Below are positions 25,775 to 34,518 of a stretch of 64,000 nucleotides of DNA, one piece after another. Source of the stretch: Clostridiales bacterium. GTDB lineage: Bacteria; Bacillota; Clostridia; Oscillospirales; Oscillospiraceae. The stretch covers positions 82,804 through 146,803 of the forward strand of contig DXYV01000003.1 in NCBI GenBank assembly GCA_019415645.1. The letters run 5' to 3'. The notes under the pieces were generated by a model, which did not search any database, was not told where the DNA came from, and saw only the letters and a list, made by a program, of their open reading frames with translations. How positions within the stretch are numbered: the first letter of the stretch is position 1; each line of letters opens with the position of its first letter. A program made the translations under genes and the position numbers.

Positions 25775-26755
25775 TTGCTGCGGTACTGCATCAAACGGAT
25801 TATCCTGATTCCGGTGATTCTGCTCGTTGCTCTGCTCATTGTATTCAGCCTGGTGAATTTATCACGCGTCAATCCGGCGACAGAAATTCTGGGTCCCAGC
25901 GCAACGCAGGAAGAAATTGATCGTTTGACGGAGGAAATGGGCTTGGACGATCCGGTCATAATTCAATTTCTAAACTATGTCAAGGGAATTCTCCACGGCG
26001 ATTTTGGCGAATCTTATTATACCAAGGAAGATGTCCTTGGACAGATTGCGCGCAGATGGTCCATCAGCGTGCGGTTAGCACTGATTGCAGTCATAGCAAT
26101 TGTGGCCATAGGCGGTACCTTAGGTGTATTGTGTGCGGTCTACCAATATTCATGGCTGGATACGATTGTCAACGTTATTTCCAAATGTCTGGCCTCGGTA
26201 CCAACTTTCTGGCTGGCACTTATGTTTCTGCTGCTGTTTTCTCTAAAACTGAAATGGTTTCCTTCCCACGGTCTGGAATCTTGGAGAAGCTGGGTATTAC
26301 CTGTCATCACGATGGTGATACCGGATTGCTGTACCTACCTGCGAAATTCACGCTCTGCCATGCTGGACTGCATTCGTCAGGACTATGTCCGGACAGCTCG
26401 CTCGAAGGGGAACAAAGAACGTGTAGTTATTTTCAAGCACGCTTTGAAAAATGCGCTGCTGCCACTCATTACGATTACGGGAATGGTGTTTAATGCGCTG
26501 ATGGGCGGTGCGGTCGTTGCGGAGACCGTCTATTCTATTCCAGGTCTTGGGAATATGGTATTAACGGCCATTAAGCAGAAAGATATTCCCCTGGTAGTGG
26601 GAGGGGTATTTTTTCTTACGGTGATTTTCCAAGTGATTACACTGGTGATTGACCTGCTGTATGCCGCTGTGGACCCGCGTGTTCGTGCTTCTTTTGCAAG
26701 CCAGGGGATGCGAAAGAGGAAAAGAAAAGTCATCCACGCAGGAGAGGAGGCATAA
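25775..26755 (+). CDS. peptide ABC transporter permease (DppB-like)
   Basis: This 326-residue BPD-type inner-membrane permease has six membrane segments. It opens with the typical 'RYCIKRIILIPVILLVALLIVFSLVNLSRVNPATEILG', and carries the EAA-type coupling loop 'DYVRTARSKGNKERVVIFKHALKNALLPLITI' before the last segments. It pairs with the DppC-like protein downstream to form the channel. I chose TTG 25775 because AAAGGAG (25760-25766) stands 8 bases before it; upstream codons in the frame run through the hairpin. Confidence 0.9.
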   Translation: MLRYCIKRIILIPVILLVALLIVFSLVNLSRVNPATEILGPSATQEEIDRLTEEMGLDDPVIIQFLNYVKGILHGDFGESYYTKEDVLGQIARRWSISVRLALIAVIAIVAIGGTLGVLCAVYQYSWLDTIVNVISKCLASVPTFWLALMFLLLFSLKLKWFPSHGLESWRSWVLPVITMVIPDCCTYLRNSRSAMLDCIRQDYVRTARSKGNKERVVIFKHALKNALLPLITITGMVFNALMGGAVVAETVYSIPGLGNMVLTAIKQKDIPLVVGGVFFLTVIFQVITLVIDLLYAAVDPRVRASFASQGMRKRKRKVIHAGEEA

Positions 26756-26757
26756 CG

Positions 26758-27654
26758 ATGGCCAAAAAGAAAACTGCTTTGGAGACAGGGACTATTATAC
26801 ATAAGAGTCAGGGGCAGGAAGCGTGGGATCGCCTAAAAAAAAGAAAAGGAGCCATGATTTCCTTGGCGGGCATCATTCTGTTGCTACTGATTGCGATTTT
26901 TGCAGATGTTATCGCAGACTATGACACGGAGTGTGTCATGCAAAATGTACAGATGAAGTTCCAGGGCCCAAGCTTGGAACATATTTTCGGTATGGATCAG
27001 GTGGGCCGCGATTTGTTTGCCCGTGTTGTCCATGGCACTCGTACCGCGCTGATCATGGGTGTGGGCGCTACCTCGATTTCGCTGATTATCGGTGCAGTTT
27101 TGGCCTGCAGTTGTGCATTCTTCGGCGGTAAGGTTGACATGATTATCATGCGGTGCTTAGATGTGCTGAGTTCGATTCCGGCGCTGGTTCTGGCGATGGC
27201 CATTTGTGCCGGGATTGGCAACGGTATGTGGCAATTAATTACGGCACTATCCATTGGTGGTATTTCCGGCTTTACACGCATGTTCCGATCCAAAGCATTG
27301 ATTATCGCAAATATGGAATATATGGAGGCCGGGAAAGCTCTGGGAGCATCTACCCCCTGGCTCATGACCAAATATCTGTTCCCGAATATTATTAGTGTCG
27401 TTCTGGTTCAGGGTTCTATGATGGTTTCTTCCAATGTCCTGATGGGCGCAACGTTGAGCTTTATCGGACTGGGTGTTCAGCCGCCGCAGCCGGAGTGGGG
27501 CAGTATGCTTTCGGAGGCATTAACCTATTTTCAGCTTTATCCCAGATTGGTCATTGTCCCGGGGGTGTTCCTGATTCTGACGTCTCTTTGTATTAATACC
27601 TTTGGCGATTGTCTGAGAGATGCGCTTGATCCTCAGTTGAAGGGAAGAGCATAA
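26758..27654 (+). CDS. peptide ABC transporter permease (DppC-like)
   Basis: This 298-residue second permease subunit has the OppC N-terminal extension ('WDRLKKRKGAMISLAGIILLLLIAIFADVIADYD'), the 'GPSLEHIFGMDQVGRDLFARVVHGTRTALIMG' segment and the coupling loop 'YMEAGKALGASTPWLMTKYLFPNI'. It ends with the family-typical 'NTFGDCLRDALDPQLKG'. The start codon lies 2 bases after the DppB stop behind GAGAGGAGG, indicating translational coupling. Confidence 0.92.
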   Translation: MAKKKTALETGTIIHKSQGQEAWDRLKKRKGAMISLAGIILLLLIAIFADVIADYDTECVMQNVQMKFQGPSLEHIFGMDQVGRDLFARVVHGTRTALIMGVGATSISLIIGAVLACSCAFFGGKVDMIIMRCLDVLSSIPALVLAMAICAGIGNGMWQLITALSIGGISGFTRMFRSKALIIANMEYMEAGKALGASTPWLMTKYLFPNIISVVLVQGSMMVSSNVLMGATLSFIGLGVQPPQPEWGSMLSEALTYFQLYPRLVIVPGVFLILTSLCINTFGDCLRDALDPQLKGRA

Positions 27655-27668
27655 GGGGGTGTCCTAGT

Positions 27669-28646
27669 ATGAGCAATGAATTGCTTTGTATCCATGATTT
27701 AACGGTGCAGTATGTGACCGACGGTGAGGTCGTCCACGCAGTGAACGGAATCGATCTGGAGCTGGAAAAGGGAAAAATCATGGGACTGGTTGGAGAAACA
27801 GGAGCTGGTAAAACGACTACCGCACTTGCAATTATGGGGCTCCTGCCGAAGTATGTTGGAAAAGTCCCCGCAGGCGAGATTTTGTTTCAAGGGAAAAATC
27901 TATTGGAAGCAACAAATGAAGAAATGCGGGATATTCGGGGCAATAAGATTTCGATGATATTCCAGGATCCGATGACGAGCTTGAATCCTGTATTCACGGT
28001 TGGGTCACAATTAGCTGAAGTTATAAAGCTCCATAATAAAAATATGTCCAAGCAGGCGGTCAGCGAACGTGTAGATGAAATCCTTGAGATGGTAGGAATC
28101 CCGAAAGAACGAAAGGTGGAGTATCCCCACCAGTTTTCCGGTGGAATGAAACAGCGCATCATGATTGCAATCGCGATTGCCTGCCGTCCGGATTTGCTGA
28201 TTGCAGATGAGCCAACGACAGCGCTTGATGTTACCATCCAGGCGCAGGTCCTGAAAATGATGAAAAATTTACAAAAAGAGTTGGGTTCTTCCGTTCTGCT
28301 GATTACCCATGATTTGGGTGTTGTTGTTAACTTCTGTGACGCTGTTTCCATCATGTATGCCGGAGAAATTGTAGAATCCGGCGCGCTGGAAGATGTGTTT
28401 GACCGGAAACGGAAGCATCATCCTTATACCGAGGGCCTCTTTGCCTCGATTCCGGACATCCACTCCCAAGCGCCACGGCTAAAACCAATTCCGGGCCTGA
28501 TGCCGGACCCCGTAAATTTACCAGAAGGCTGTAAGTTTAATCCCCGCTGTCCATATTGTACGGATATATGCCGGGAGCAGGACGTAGAGCTGAAGAACTA
28601 TGACGGATTAAAGGTTCGCTGCCATCATTATAAGGAGGTGAGATGA
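27669..28646 (+). CDS. peptide ABC transporter ATPase (DppD-like)
   Basis: This 325-residue ATPase has Walker A 'GETGAGKTT' (about 41), Q-loop 'IFQDPMTSLNP', signature 'SGGMKQR' (about 157), Walker B 'LLIADEPTTALD' and switch His in 'LITHDLG'. The C-terminal oligopeptide-type domain carries Cys residues ('CKFNPRCPYCTDICREQ') that bind an Fe-S cluster in some relatives. It powers the permease pair together with the DppF-like subunit. The stop overlaps the next start (ATGA). Confidence 0.93.
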   Translation: MSNELLCIHDLTVQYVTDGEVVHAVNGIDLELEKGKIMGLVGETGAGKTTTALAIMGLLPKYVGKVPAGEILFQGKNLLEATNEEMRDIRGNKISMIFQDPMTSLNPVFTVGSQLAEVIKLHNKNMSKQAVSERVDEILEMVGIPKERKVEYPHQFSGGMKQRIMIAIAIACRPDLLIADEPTTALDVTIQAQVLKMMKNLQKELGSSVLLITHDLGVVVNFCDAVSIMYAGEIVESGALEDVFDRKRKHHPYTEGLFASIPDIHSQAPRLKPIPGLMPDPVNLPEGCKFNPRCPYCTDICREQDVELKNYDGLKVRCHHYKEVR

Positions 28647-29617
28647 CTATGAGTGAAGCCCTATTACAGTGCGTCAACCTCAAGAAGTATTTTGATACCC
28701 CTCGTGGTGAACTCCACGCGGTCGATGATGTCAGTTTCGAAATTCCTGCGGAAAGGACGCTTGGAGTGGTTGGAGAATCAGGCTGTGGAAAGTCAACACT
28801 TGGGCGGACGATTTTGCGCCTTACGCCACATACATCAGGACAGGTATTTTTTGAAGGGGAAGATATCCTGAAATACCCAAAACAAAAAATGAAGGAAATG
28901 CGGCGGGAAATGCAGATGGTTTTTCAGGATCCCTTCTCGTCGCTGAACCCTAAATACTCTGTCTATCAACTCATTGAAGAGCCCATCCTGATTCACCAAC
29001 TGCTTCCGGATAAAAAGAAGCGGGAAGAACGAATTTATGAACTTATGAATCTCGTCGGATTGGCAGAACGCTATGTGAATGCATATCCCCATGAGTTGGA
29101 TGGAGGACGCCGCCAACGGATTGGAATTGCGCGCGCACTGGCGGTGAATCCTAAATTTATCGTCTGTGATGAGCCGGTTTCGGCGCTGGATGTCTCTATA
29201 CAGGCACAGATTCTGAACCTATTGATGGATCTAAAAGACGAGTTAGGACTGACTTATATTTTTATTACGCATGATTTATCTGTTGTAAAGCATATCTCTG
29301 ATGAGATCATGGTCATGTATTTGGGGCAGATGATTGAAAAAGCAAGGCCTGATGAATTATTCCAAAACCCGCTGCATCCTTATACGAAGGCACTGCTTTC
29401 TGCAATACCGATTCCGGATCTTGCTTACCGTTACAAGGAAGCAGAACCGATTAAGGGAGAGGTCACTTCGCCGATCAATCCTCCGCCCGGATGCCGCTTT
29501 GCATCCCGATGTCCTCAATGTACACAGCAGTGCAGAGAGAAAAATCCGGTGCTGCAAGAAGTTGAGCCAGGACATGTGATCGCGTGTCATCTCTATCAAA
29601 ACGACTGGAGGGAATAG
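28643..29617 (+). CDS. peptide ABC transporter ATPase (DppF-like)
   Basis: This 324-residue ATPase has Walker A 'GESGCGKST', Q-loop 'VFQDPFSSLNP', Walker B 'FIVCDEPVSALD' and the C-terminal Cys-rich segment 'CRFASRCPQCTQQCREK'. The signature reads 'LDGGRRQR' rather than 'LSGGQRQR', an Asp-for-Ser variant. It completes a self-contained SBP-B-C-D-F operon, with a ProC-like gene 1 base downstream. ATG 28643 overlaps the DppD stop; AAGGAGG precedes it. Confidence 0.93.
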   Translation: MTMSEALLQCVNLKKYFDTPRGELHAVDDVSFEIPAERTLGVVGESGCGKSTLGRTILRLTPHTSGQVFFEGEDILKYPKQKMKEMRREMQMVFQDPFSSLNPKYSVYQLIEEPILIHQLLPDKKKREERIYELMNLVGLAERYVNAYPHELDGGRRQRIGIARALAVNPKFIVCDEPVSALDVSIQAQILNLLMDLKDELGLTYIFITHDLSVVKHISDEIMVMYLGQMIEKARPDELFQNPLHPYTKALLSAIPIPDLAYRYKEAEPIKGEVTSPINPPPGCRFASRCPQCTQQCREKNPVLQEVEPGHVIACHLYQNDWRE

Positions 29618-29618
29618 T

Positions 29619-30437
29619 ATGATGAAACGAGCAGCATTTATTGGCGCGGGTAATATGGGCGGCGCCATTGTTAAAGCGGTATGCAAAGGTTGTAATCCGC
29701 AAGAGATTGCCATTTATGATCCTATGAGGGAAAAGGCAGAACGACTTCGTGATCAGACAGGCTGTACAGTAGCGAAAACTGTAAAAGAGGCCGCCTTGGA
29801 CGCAAAATATATTTTTATTTGTGTAAAGCCTCAGGTATTTCAAGGAGTTTTGGGTGAGCTGTTGGGCGAGATGGAAGACAACGATACCGAACATGTAATC
29901 GTTTCCATTGCAGCCAGCATCCCGATTCATTCCATTGAGAAGATCCTTGCCGGAAAACAGAAAACATTTCCAGTCATTCGGCTTTTGCCCAATACACCGG
30001 TTTCAGTGGGGTATGGCTTGACGCTGATGACGGGAAATTCTGATGTAACGGAATCCGACTATCGGGAACTAGCGGCATTGCTTGAGCCAGGTGGTTTGGT
30101 GGAATATACGGATGAACATACCATGGAGGTAGCATGCCCGGTATATAGCTGTACACCTGCTTTTGGCAGCCTGTTTATTGAGGGCCTGTCCGATGGAGGG
30201 GTCCAAATCGGGCTGCCGAGGGACAAGGCGATACGTTATGCAGCACAGGGTATTTTAGGCGCGGCCGCTCTTGTGCTGCAAAGTGGCCAGCATCCAGGTC
30301 AGCTAAAGGATGCGGTCTGTTCCCCTGGAGGGACTACCATTGTTGGCGTTACCACACTGGAAGAGTATGGCGTCCGTTATGCGGCAGCAAAGTCTATTCT
30401 TAACGCCTATCAGAGAATGAAGGAATTGGAGACCTGA
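29619..30437 (+). CDS. pyrroline-5-carboxylate reductase-like protein 2
   Basis: This 272-residue ProC family protein has 'RAAFIGAGNMGGAIVKA' at the N-terminus, 'VIRLLPNTPVSVGYG' in the middle and 'SPGGTTIVGVTTLEEYGVRYAAAKSILNAYQ' at the C-terminus, which keeps the canonical SPGGTT. It probably reduces a cyclic imine with NAD(P)H. It begins 1 base after the DppF-like stop, so it is co-expressed with the peptide transporter, and a diverged relative (22267) lies at the other end of the same locus. Proline formation from an imported compound is one reading; a specialised imine reductase is another. Confidence 0.82.
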   Translation: MMKRAAFIGAGNMGGAIVKAVCKGCNPQEIAIYDPMREKAERLRDQTGCTVAKTVKEAALDAKYIFICVKPQVFQGVLGELLGEMEDNDTEHVIVSIAASIPIHSIEKILAGKQKTFPVIRLLPNTPVSVGYGLTLMTGNSDVTESDYRELAALLEPGGLVEYTDEHTMEVACPVYSCTPAFGSLFIEGLSDGGVQIGLPRDKAIRYAAQGILGAAALVLQSGQHPGQLKDAVCSPGGTTIVGVTTLEEYGVRYAAAKSILNAYQRMKELET

Positions 30438-30464
30438 ATACAAGTTGAGAAAGGAGAAGCATCT

Positions 30465-31526
30465 ATGAGCAAAATTCAAGAGGTTAGAAAAGAAAATGCC
30501 GCTGTTATTGCGAAATTTTTTGCGCCCAAGTCGAGAATGGCAGGCGGGGCTAAGTACCGTGCTGAATTTTTTGCCGAAGGAGGGCTGAAACAGCAGTGTT
30601 ACCCAATTTGTGAAGATTTTCCCGATGAGCCGGATTATGTGGATGCCAGAGGGCTGCTCATGAACCAGCCTGATGTCAATGTGGGATTGAATCTGGATGC
30701 AGTGATCTACACCATGGAGGACCCCTCCATTATCTGGGCGGAGACTACGGAATATGGGGAGATTGAACTCTGCGGGAAAAGACGCCCATTTCATGGCCAT
30801 AGCAATCATATCTTTCACCTGGAGAATGGAAAGATCACAGTGTGGCGCTACTTTCCGAACCCCTATACGTTGCGGGACTCTTTGGAAATGCCATTCCAAA
30901 AGCTGCCGCGCTTCGACTACGAGGAAGCCGTCATGCAGCGCTATCTAAAACAAGAGGACCCCATGCATCTTGTGGACATAGTGGAACCGGATACAACGGG
31001 TGGAATGCAAACGAGGATTCGGATTTTGGACGAATATAGAGACTCTCTGGAGGATGAGAAAATTCGAAAGCACAATGCACGTGTTATTTTCCAGTATTTT
31101 GGAGAGAGAGTAATCTTACCTGGTGGGAAAAAGTTTCGGACAAGCCTTTACCATGAAGATGGCTATACTACGGTACCTTATCCCCATCAGGACCCCACTG
31201 CTGAACTGCCGAATCTATTCTGGGAGCATCATATTGCCTATGGAGAGCCAGACCCTGATTTAAGATATTTTATTGACTGTATGTATCCCACCTGTAATCC
31301 AAATGTGTTTTGGATGGAGACCAAAACGAATGGTTGGCACCCCATCGCGCCAGATGGTACCAAGCTGGATGGCTATTGGAACCATTATACGAACTATTTT
31401 GAATTCAAGGATGGGAAAGTCTATCATATGCGGGAATTTTACGACCCCTCCAAGGAACGAAAAATCAAAGGAACAAATGATACCCCCCTTCCGGAGGAAG
31501 CGGTTGATTTCTACCGCTATTTATAA
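30465..31526 (+). CDS. tandem NTF2-like (PhzA/PhzB- or SnoaL-type) protein
   Basis: This 353-residue cytoplasmic protein is built from two similar halves. Each half starts with a helix ('ENAAVIAKFFA' near 10; 'KHNARVIFQYFG' near 200), has a 'PDxxx...W.E....G' strand and ends with a matching strand pair ('GHSNHIFHLENGKITVWRYFPNP' near 108; 'YWNHYTNYFEFKDGKVYHMREFYDP' near 305). This is the pattern of PhzA/PhzB and SnoaL-like NTF2-fold proteins, which act as isomerases, dehydratases or condensation catalysts without cofactors. Those are normally single-domain proteins of about 130-165 residues, so this is a fused duplication forming an internal pseudo-dimer. GAGAAAGGAG precedes ATG 30465. Substrate unknown. 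Confidence 0.65.
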   Translation: MSKIQEVRKENAAVIAKFFAPKSRMAGGAKYRAEFFAEGGLKQQCYPICEDFPDEPDYVDARGLLMNQPDVNVGLNLDAVIYTMEDPSIIWAETTEYGEIELCGKRRPFHGHSNHIFHLENGKITVWRYFPNPYTLRDSLEMPFQKLPRFDYEEAVMQRYLKQEDPMHLVDIVEPDTTGGMQTRIRILDEYRDSLEDEKIRKHNARVIFQYFGERVILPGGKKFRTSLYHEDGYTTVPYPHQDPTAELPNLFWEHHIAYGEPDPDLRYFIDCMYPTCNPNVFWMETKTNGWHPIAPDGTKLDGYWNHYTNYFEFKDGKVYHMREFYDPSKERKIKGTNDTPLPEEAVDFYRYL

Positions 31527-31571
31527 CAATACATACAGGCAGAATACGGAGCGGAAAGAATAGATGCGGAG

Positions 31572-31613
31572 CCATCTGGCAAACTCCAATGTCATACGGA
31601 GTTTGCCAGATGG
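31572..31613 (+). repeat. 16-bp-arm hairpin before the MATE gene
   Basis: The arms CCATCTGGCAAACTCC (31572-31587) and its complement (31598-31613) are perfect with a 10-base loop, but no T-run follows. It lies between the NTF2-like gene and the MATE ribosome-binding site, so attenuation or RNA processing is more likely than plain termination. Confidence 0.7.
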
Positions 31614-31633
31614 TAGAAAAAGGATTGAATTAT

Positions 31634-32998
31634 ATGCCGAGGCTAATGATCCATAATTTTACACAAGGACCGATTCTGCGCCATCTGCTCATATTTTCCA
31701 TACCTCTTATGGGTGCCAATCTTATGCAGATGCTATACAATATGATCGATATGGTAGTAATTGGTCAGTTTGTAGGAAAAATTGGCCTGTCCGCAGTCTC
31801 CATCGGCGGCGAAGTAATGAATTTGGCAACCTTTATCGCTTTGGGCTTTTCGACGGCCGGACAAGTGATCCTGTCTCAACTCATCGGAGCGGGACGAAAG
31901 GAGCACATAAAAGAAACGATCCAAACTATGTTTGTTGTCCTGCTTTCTGCTGCAATTCTTCTGTCTGGAATAGGATTGTTGTCCATTAGACAGATTTTGG
32001 AAGTAATAAACACACCGGCTGAAGCAATGGAGTCTGCGCTGGATTATACCAGAATTTGTATATCCGGGTTGCTCTTTATCTATGGATATAATCTGATCGG
32101 AGCTGTTCTCCGGGGATTGGGTGATTCGAAGCATCCGTTTTTATTTATTTGCATTGCCTCTCTTACGAATTTGGTGCTGGATCTCGTGTTTGTTGCTGCA
32201 TTTAAGCTTGGAGTAGCTGGGGCAGCACTTGCTACTGTGATTGGACAGGGGGTCAGTTTTCTTTGTTCGTTTCTGCTGCTCTATCGCCGCCAGAACGAAT
32301 TTGGCCTTGACATCCGGCTGAACAGTTTTCGCGTGGATCGCGACATTTTGTGTCAATTGATTCATTTGGGCCTGCCAATGAGCTTGCAGTCGGCAGCAGT
32401 TTCCGTCTCTATGATGTTTGTCAATTCCTTTATTAACGCTTACGGAGTTGTGGCATCTGCGGCGACCGGCGCTGGTTTCAAACTTTGCACTTTTATTTCG
32501 GTCGTAACGCAGGCACTCGCCTCCGGAGGAAGCACGATCGTAGGCCAGAATTTAGGCGCGAAAAAATATGAGCGGGTGTCCGTATTTTTCTGGTCATCCC
32601 TCGCCATCAATCTTTGCTTTGCTGCCCTGTTTAGTATTCTTACTGTTTTGTTTCCCAGAAAGGTATTTGGAATCTTCACGCAGGAGGCAGAGGTGCTGGA
32701 GATGACAATGCGATTTTTACCCTGTGCAGTTATTGATTACTTTGGATTTGCTGCCAGATCACCCACCAATGCATTAGTTAACGGCTCCGGACATGCCAGG
32801 CTTAATCTCTTTATGGGAATTATGGATGGGATTGTAAGTAGGATCGGACTGGCGGTTCTGCTGGGAATTGTACTAAATTTGGGCATCTTGGGCTTCTGGT
32901 ACGGCAGTGCCTGTTCCGGATTGGTTCCCTTCATGATAGGATTAATTTTTTTTCTGAGTGGTAAGTGGAAAGCAGAAAATAACCGATCAGGTGCGTAA
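31634..32998 (+). CDS. MATE-family efflux transporter
   Basis: This 454-residue protein has 12 predicted membrane segments in two MatE halves, opening with 'GPILRHLLIFSIPLMGANLMQMLYNMIDMVVIGQFVG', the classic MATE start. The second half begins near 'RDILCQLIHLGLPMSLQSAAVSVSMMFVNSFI'. It exports cationic drugs or metabolites in exchange for sodium or protons. ATG 31634 follows AAAAAGGA; earlier codons in the frame overlap the hairpin. It may export a toxic product of the neighbouring genes. Confidence 0.9.
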   Translation: MPRLMIHNFTQGPILRHLLIFSIPLMGANLMQMLYNMIDMVVIGQFVGKIGLSAVSIGGEVMNLATFIALGFSTAGQVILSQLIGAGRKEHIKETIQTMFVVLLSAAILLSGIGLLSIRQILEVINTPAEAMESALDYTRICISGLLFIYGYNLIGAVLRGLGDSKHPFLFICIASLTNLVLDLVFVAAFKLGVAGAALATVIGQGVSFLCSFLLLYRRQNEFGLDIRLNSFRVDRDILCQLIHLGLPMSLQSAAVSVSMMFVNSFINAYGVVASAATGAGFKLCTFISVVTQALASGGSTIVGQNLGAKKYERVSVFFWSSLAINLCFAALFSILTVLFPRKVFGIFTQEAEVLEMTMRFLPCAVIDYFGFAARSPTNALVNGSGHARLNLFMGIMDGIVSRIGLAVLLGIVLNLGILGFWYGSACSGLVPFMIGLIFFLSGKWKAENNRSGA

Positions 32999-33031
32999 AA
33001 GAGCATAGCGGAGCGAGAGGGGAGCTGGTTA

Positions 33032-33625
33032 ATGAGTAGTACATTTTTGAATCGAGAGCCCAGCTGGACTCGGAAGCCAAAGGAACTATGGATCCGGGGA
33101 GATATGGTTGAGGTGATGACTGAACCGTACACAGACCTTTGGCAACGAACCTATTATGGATTCCAAAGAGATAACGCACCTGTTTATCAGGTGGTCACAG
33201 ACGAACCATACTTTTCCTTCGTCGCAAAAACTCATTTTGAAAGCAAGCGGCGCTTTGATCAATGCGGCATAATTGTCTATCTGAACAGCGAAAATTGGAT
33301 AAAAGCTTCTGTGGAGTTTGAAAATGAAATGTATCAGCGACTAGGCAGCGTGGTCACGAGCCATGGTTACTCAGATTGGGCGTCTACGGATATTTCGTCC
33401 GACATAAAGAATATGTGGTATCGCCTGAGCAGGCGGGGGGCGGATTACTGTATTGAGTGCAGTCGTGATGGAAGAGAATATCGGCAAATGCGGATTTGCC
33501 ATTTTGCCGCTGGAGAGGGAAGAATTGCGTTTGGGATCTATGCGTGCAGTCCAGAAGCGTCTTCCTTTCGGTCGATTTTTTCGGATCTGGAAATTACGGA
33601 TTGTAAATGGCAGGCTCACCACTAA
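33032..33625 (+). CDS. DUF1349 (concanavalin A-like) protein
   Basis: This 197-residue cytoplasmic protein of beta-sandwich character contains 'FDQCGIIVYLNSENWIKASVEFENEMYQRLGSVVTSHGYSDWAS' and 'MWYRLSRRGADYCIECSRDGREYRQMRICHF...GRIAFGIYACSP', the standard DUF1349 core. The fold is a lectin/glucanase jelly roll; the reaction, if any, is unknown. GAGAGGGGAG stands before ATG 33032, 33 bases after the MATE stop. Confidence 0.85.
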   Translation: MSSTFLNREPSWTRKPKELWIRGDMVEVMTEPYTDLWQRTYYGFQRDNAPVYQVVTDEPYFSFVAKTHFESKRRFDQCGIIVYLNSENWIKASVEFENEMYQRLGSVVTSHGYSDWASTDISSDIKNMWYRLSRRGADYCIECSRDGREYRQMRICHFAAGEGRIAFGIYACSPEASSFRSIFSDLEITDCKWQAHH

Positions 33626-33643
33626 ACACGAGATAAAGGGGAT

Positions 33644-34096
33644 ATGGCTATGCTGATCAGTCAAGTGTTGGAGAAAACAGCGAAAACCACAGCAGCAGAG
33701 AACATGGCGTACCGTTTGGCGGATAAGGTGCGCAATATCTGGCTGGAAAAATTCCACGCCGGAATTGAAAAATGGGAAGAAGACTTTTATGAGGATTCAG
33801 ACGGGATAAGCTTTTTACGGTATGAAAGTTTTCCCAATTTGATTGGTATTGACTATATTTTCAAGTGGTGGGGAAATGATGATGACGACGGACTGGCGGG
33901 AGAATTAGAAGTTCTTTGGAAAGTAAAGGTGGAATCCGGCGTGGACCTTTATAAGTCTTGGATCAGATTTGCGGCCAGAGACTTTGTCTTAGGAACGATT
34001 CAGGAGGAAGCCAGAAAGCGGGAGGCAAATCGAAAGGACTTCCGGGATGCATTTTTATTTTGGCAGAGATTATATGTACAAAGACTAACGGTCTGA
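33644..34096 (+). CDS. orphan acidic protein
   Basis: This 150-residue protein is rich in Trp, Asp, Glu and Lys, largely alpha-helical, with no signal peptide or membrane segment. 'YIFKWWGNDDDDGLAGELEVLWKVKVE' is notable: a run of four Asp after Trp-Trp. AAAGGGG precedes ATG 33644 (ATG 33650 also possible). It follows the DUF1349 gene by 18 bases and ends the operon. No family recognised. Confidence 0.6.
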   Translation: MAMLISQVLEKTAKTTAAENMAYRLADKVRNIWLEKFHAGIEKWEEDFYEDSDGISFLRYESFPNLIGIDYIFKWWGNDDDDGLAGELEVLWKVKVESGVDLYKSWIRFAARDFVLGTIQEEARKREANRKDFRDAFLFWQRLYVQRLTV

Positions 34097-34225
34097 TGAC
34101 GGCTTGAGAACTTTATGGCACTTCCACGTCCAAATATGCTGTTTGGAACACGTCAAACCACTTGGGGCTCGTACAAAGCGAGTTTGCAGAAGAGATGCAG
34201 AATGCCTATTTTGTATGGCTTAAGA

Positions 34226-34281
34226 AAAACACCTGATGCGGACACAGGATAATTTCTCCCGTGTCCGCATCAGGTGTTTTT
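34226..34281 (+). terminator. rho-independent terminator before cluster B
   Basis: A 20-bp perfect stem (34226-34245 / 34261-34280) with a 15-base loop ends in TTTTT. The A-rich left flank makes it bidirectional. Confidence 0.9.
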
Positions 34282-34419
34282 GGAAGATCAGAAAACGAAT
34301 AAAGGGAAAAGCAGAGACTGGATTTATAGCTGTATGAAAATGGATTTGAATAAATTATCTTCATAATATAACTAATTTTGTTATAGATTGTGGTCTATCA
34401 AGTGATAATTTATAACAAT

Positions 34420-34448
34420 TTTACATCGATAAATATTTAATGTATTGT
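34420..34448 (+). promoter_or_regulatory. promoter of the cluster B OYE-like gene
   Basis: TTTACA (34420-34425), a 17-base spacer and TATTGT (34443-34448) lie 70 bases before the start. The palindromic LysR-type element centred near 34390 lies about 45 bases upstream of the predicted -10, a usual activator position. Confidence 0.5.
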
Positions 34449-34518
34449 ATAAATAGTACAATGGACTACATAGGAAGATGGCGGAACTAACATTGGAATT
34501 AGAAAGGAAGGATAGACT

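Larger units (their letters stand above)
34097..34518. other. intergenic region upstream of cluster B
   Basis: These 422 bases contain a strong terminator (34226-34281), then an AT-rich stretch with the imperfect inverted repeat ATAGATTGTGGTCTAT (about 34383-34398), suited to LysR binding, and a promoter at 34420-34448. No gene is seen. Confidence 0.6.
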
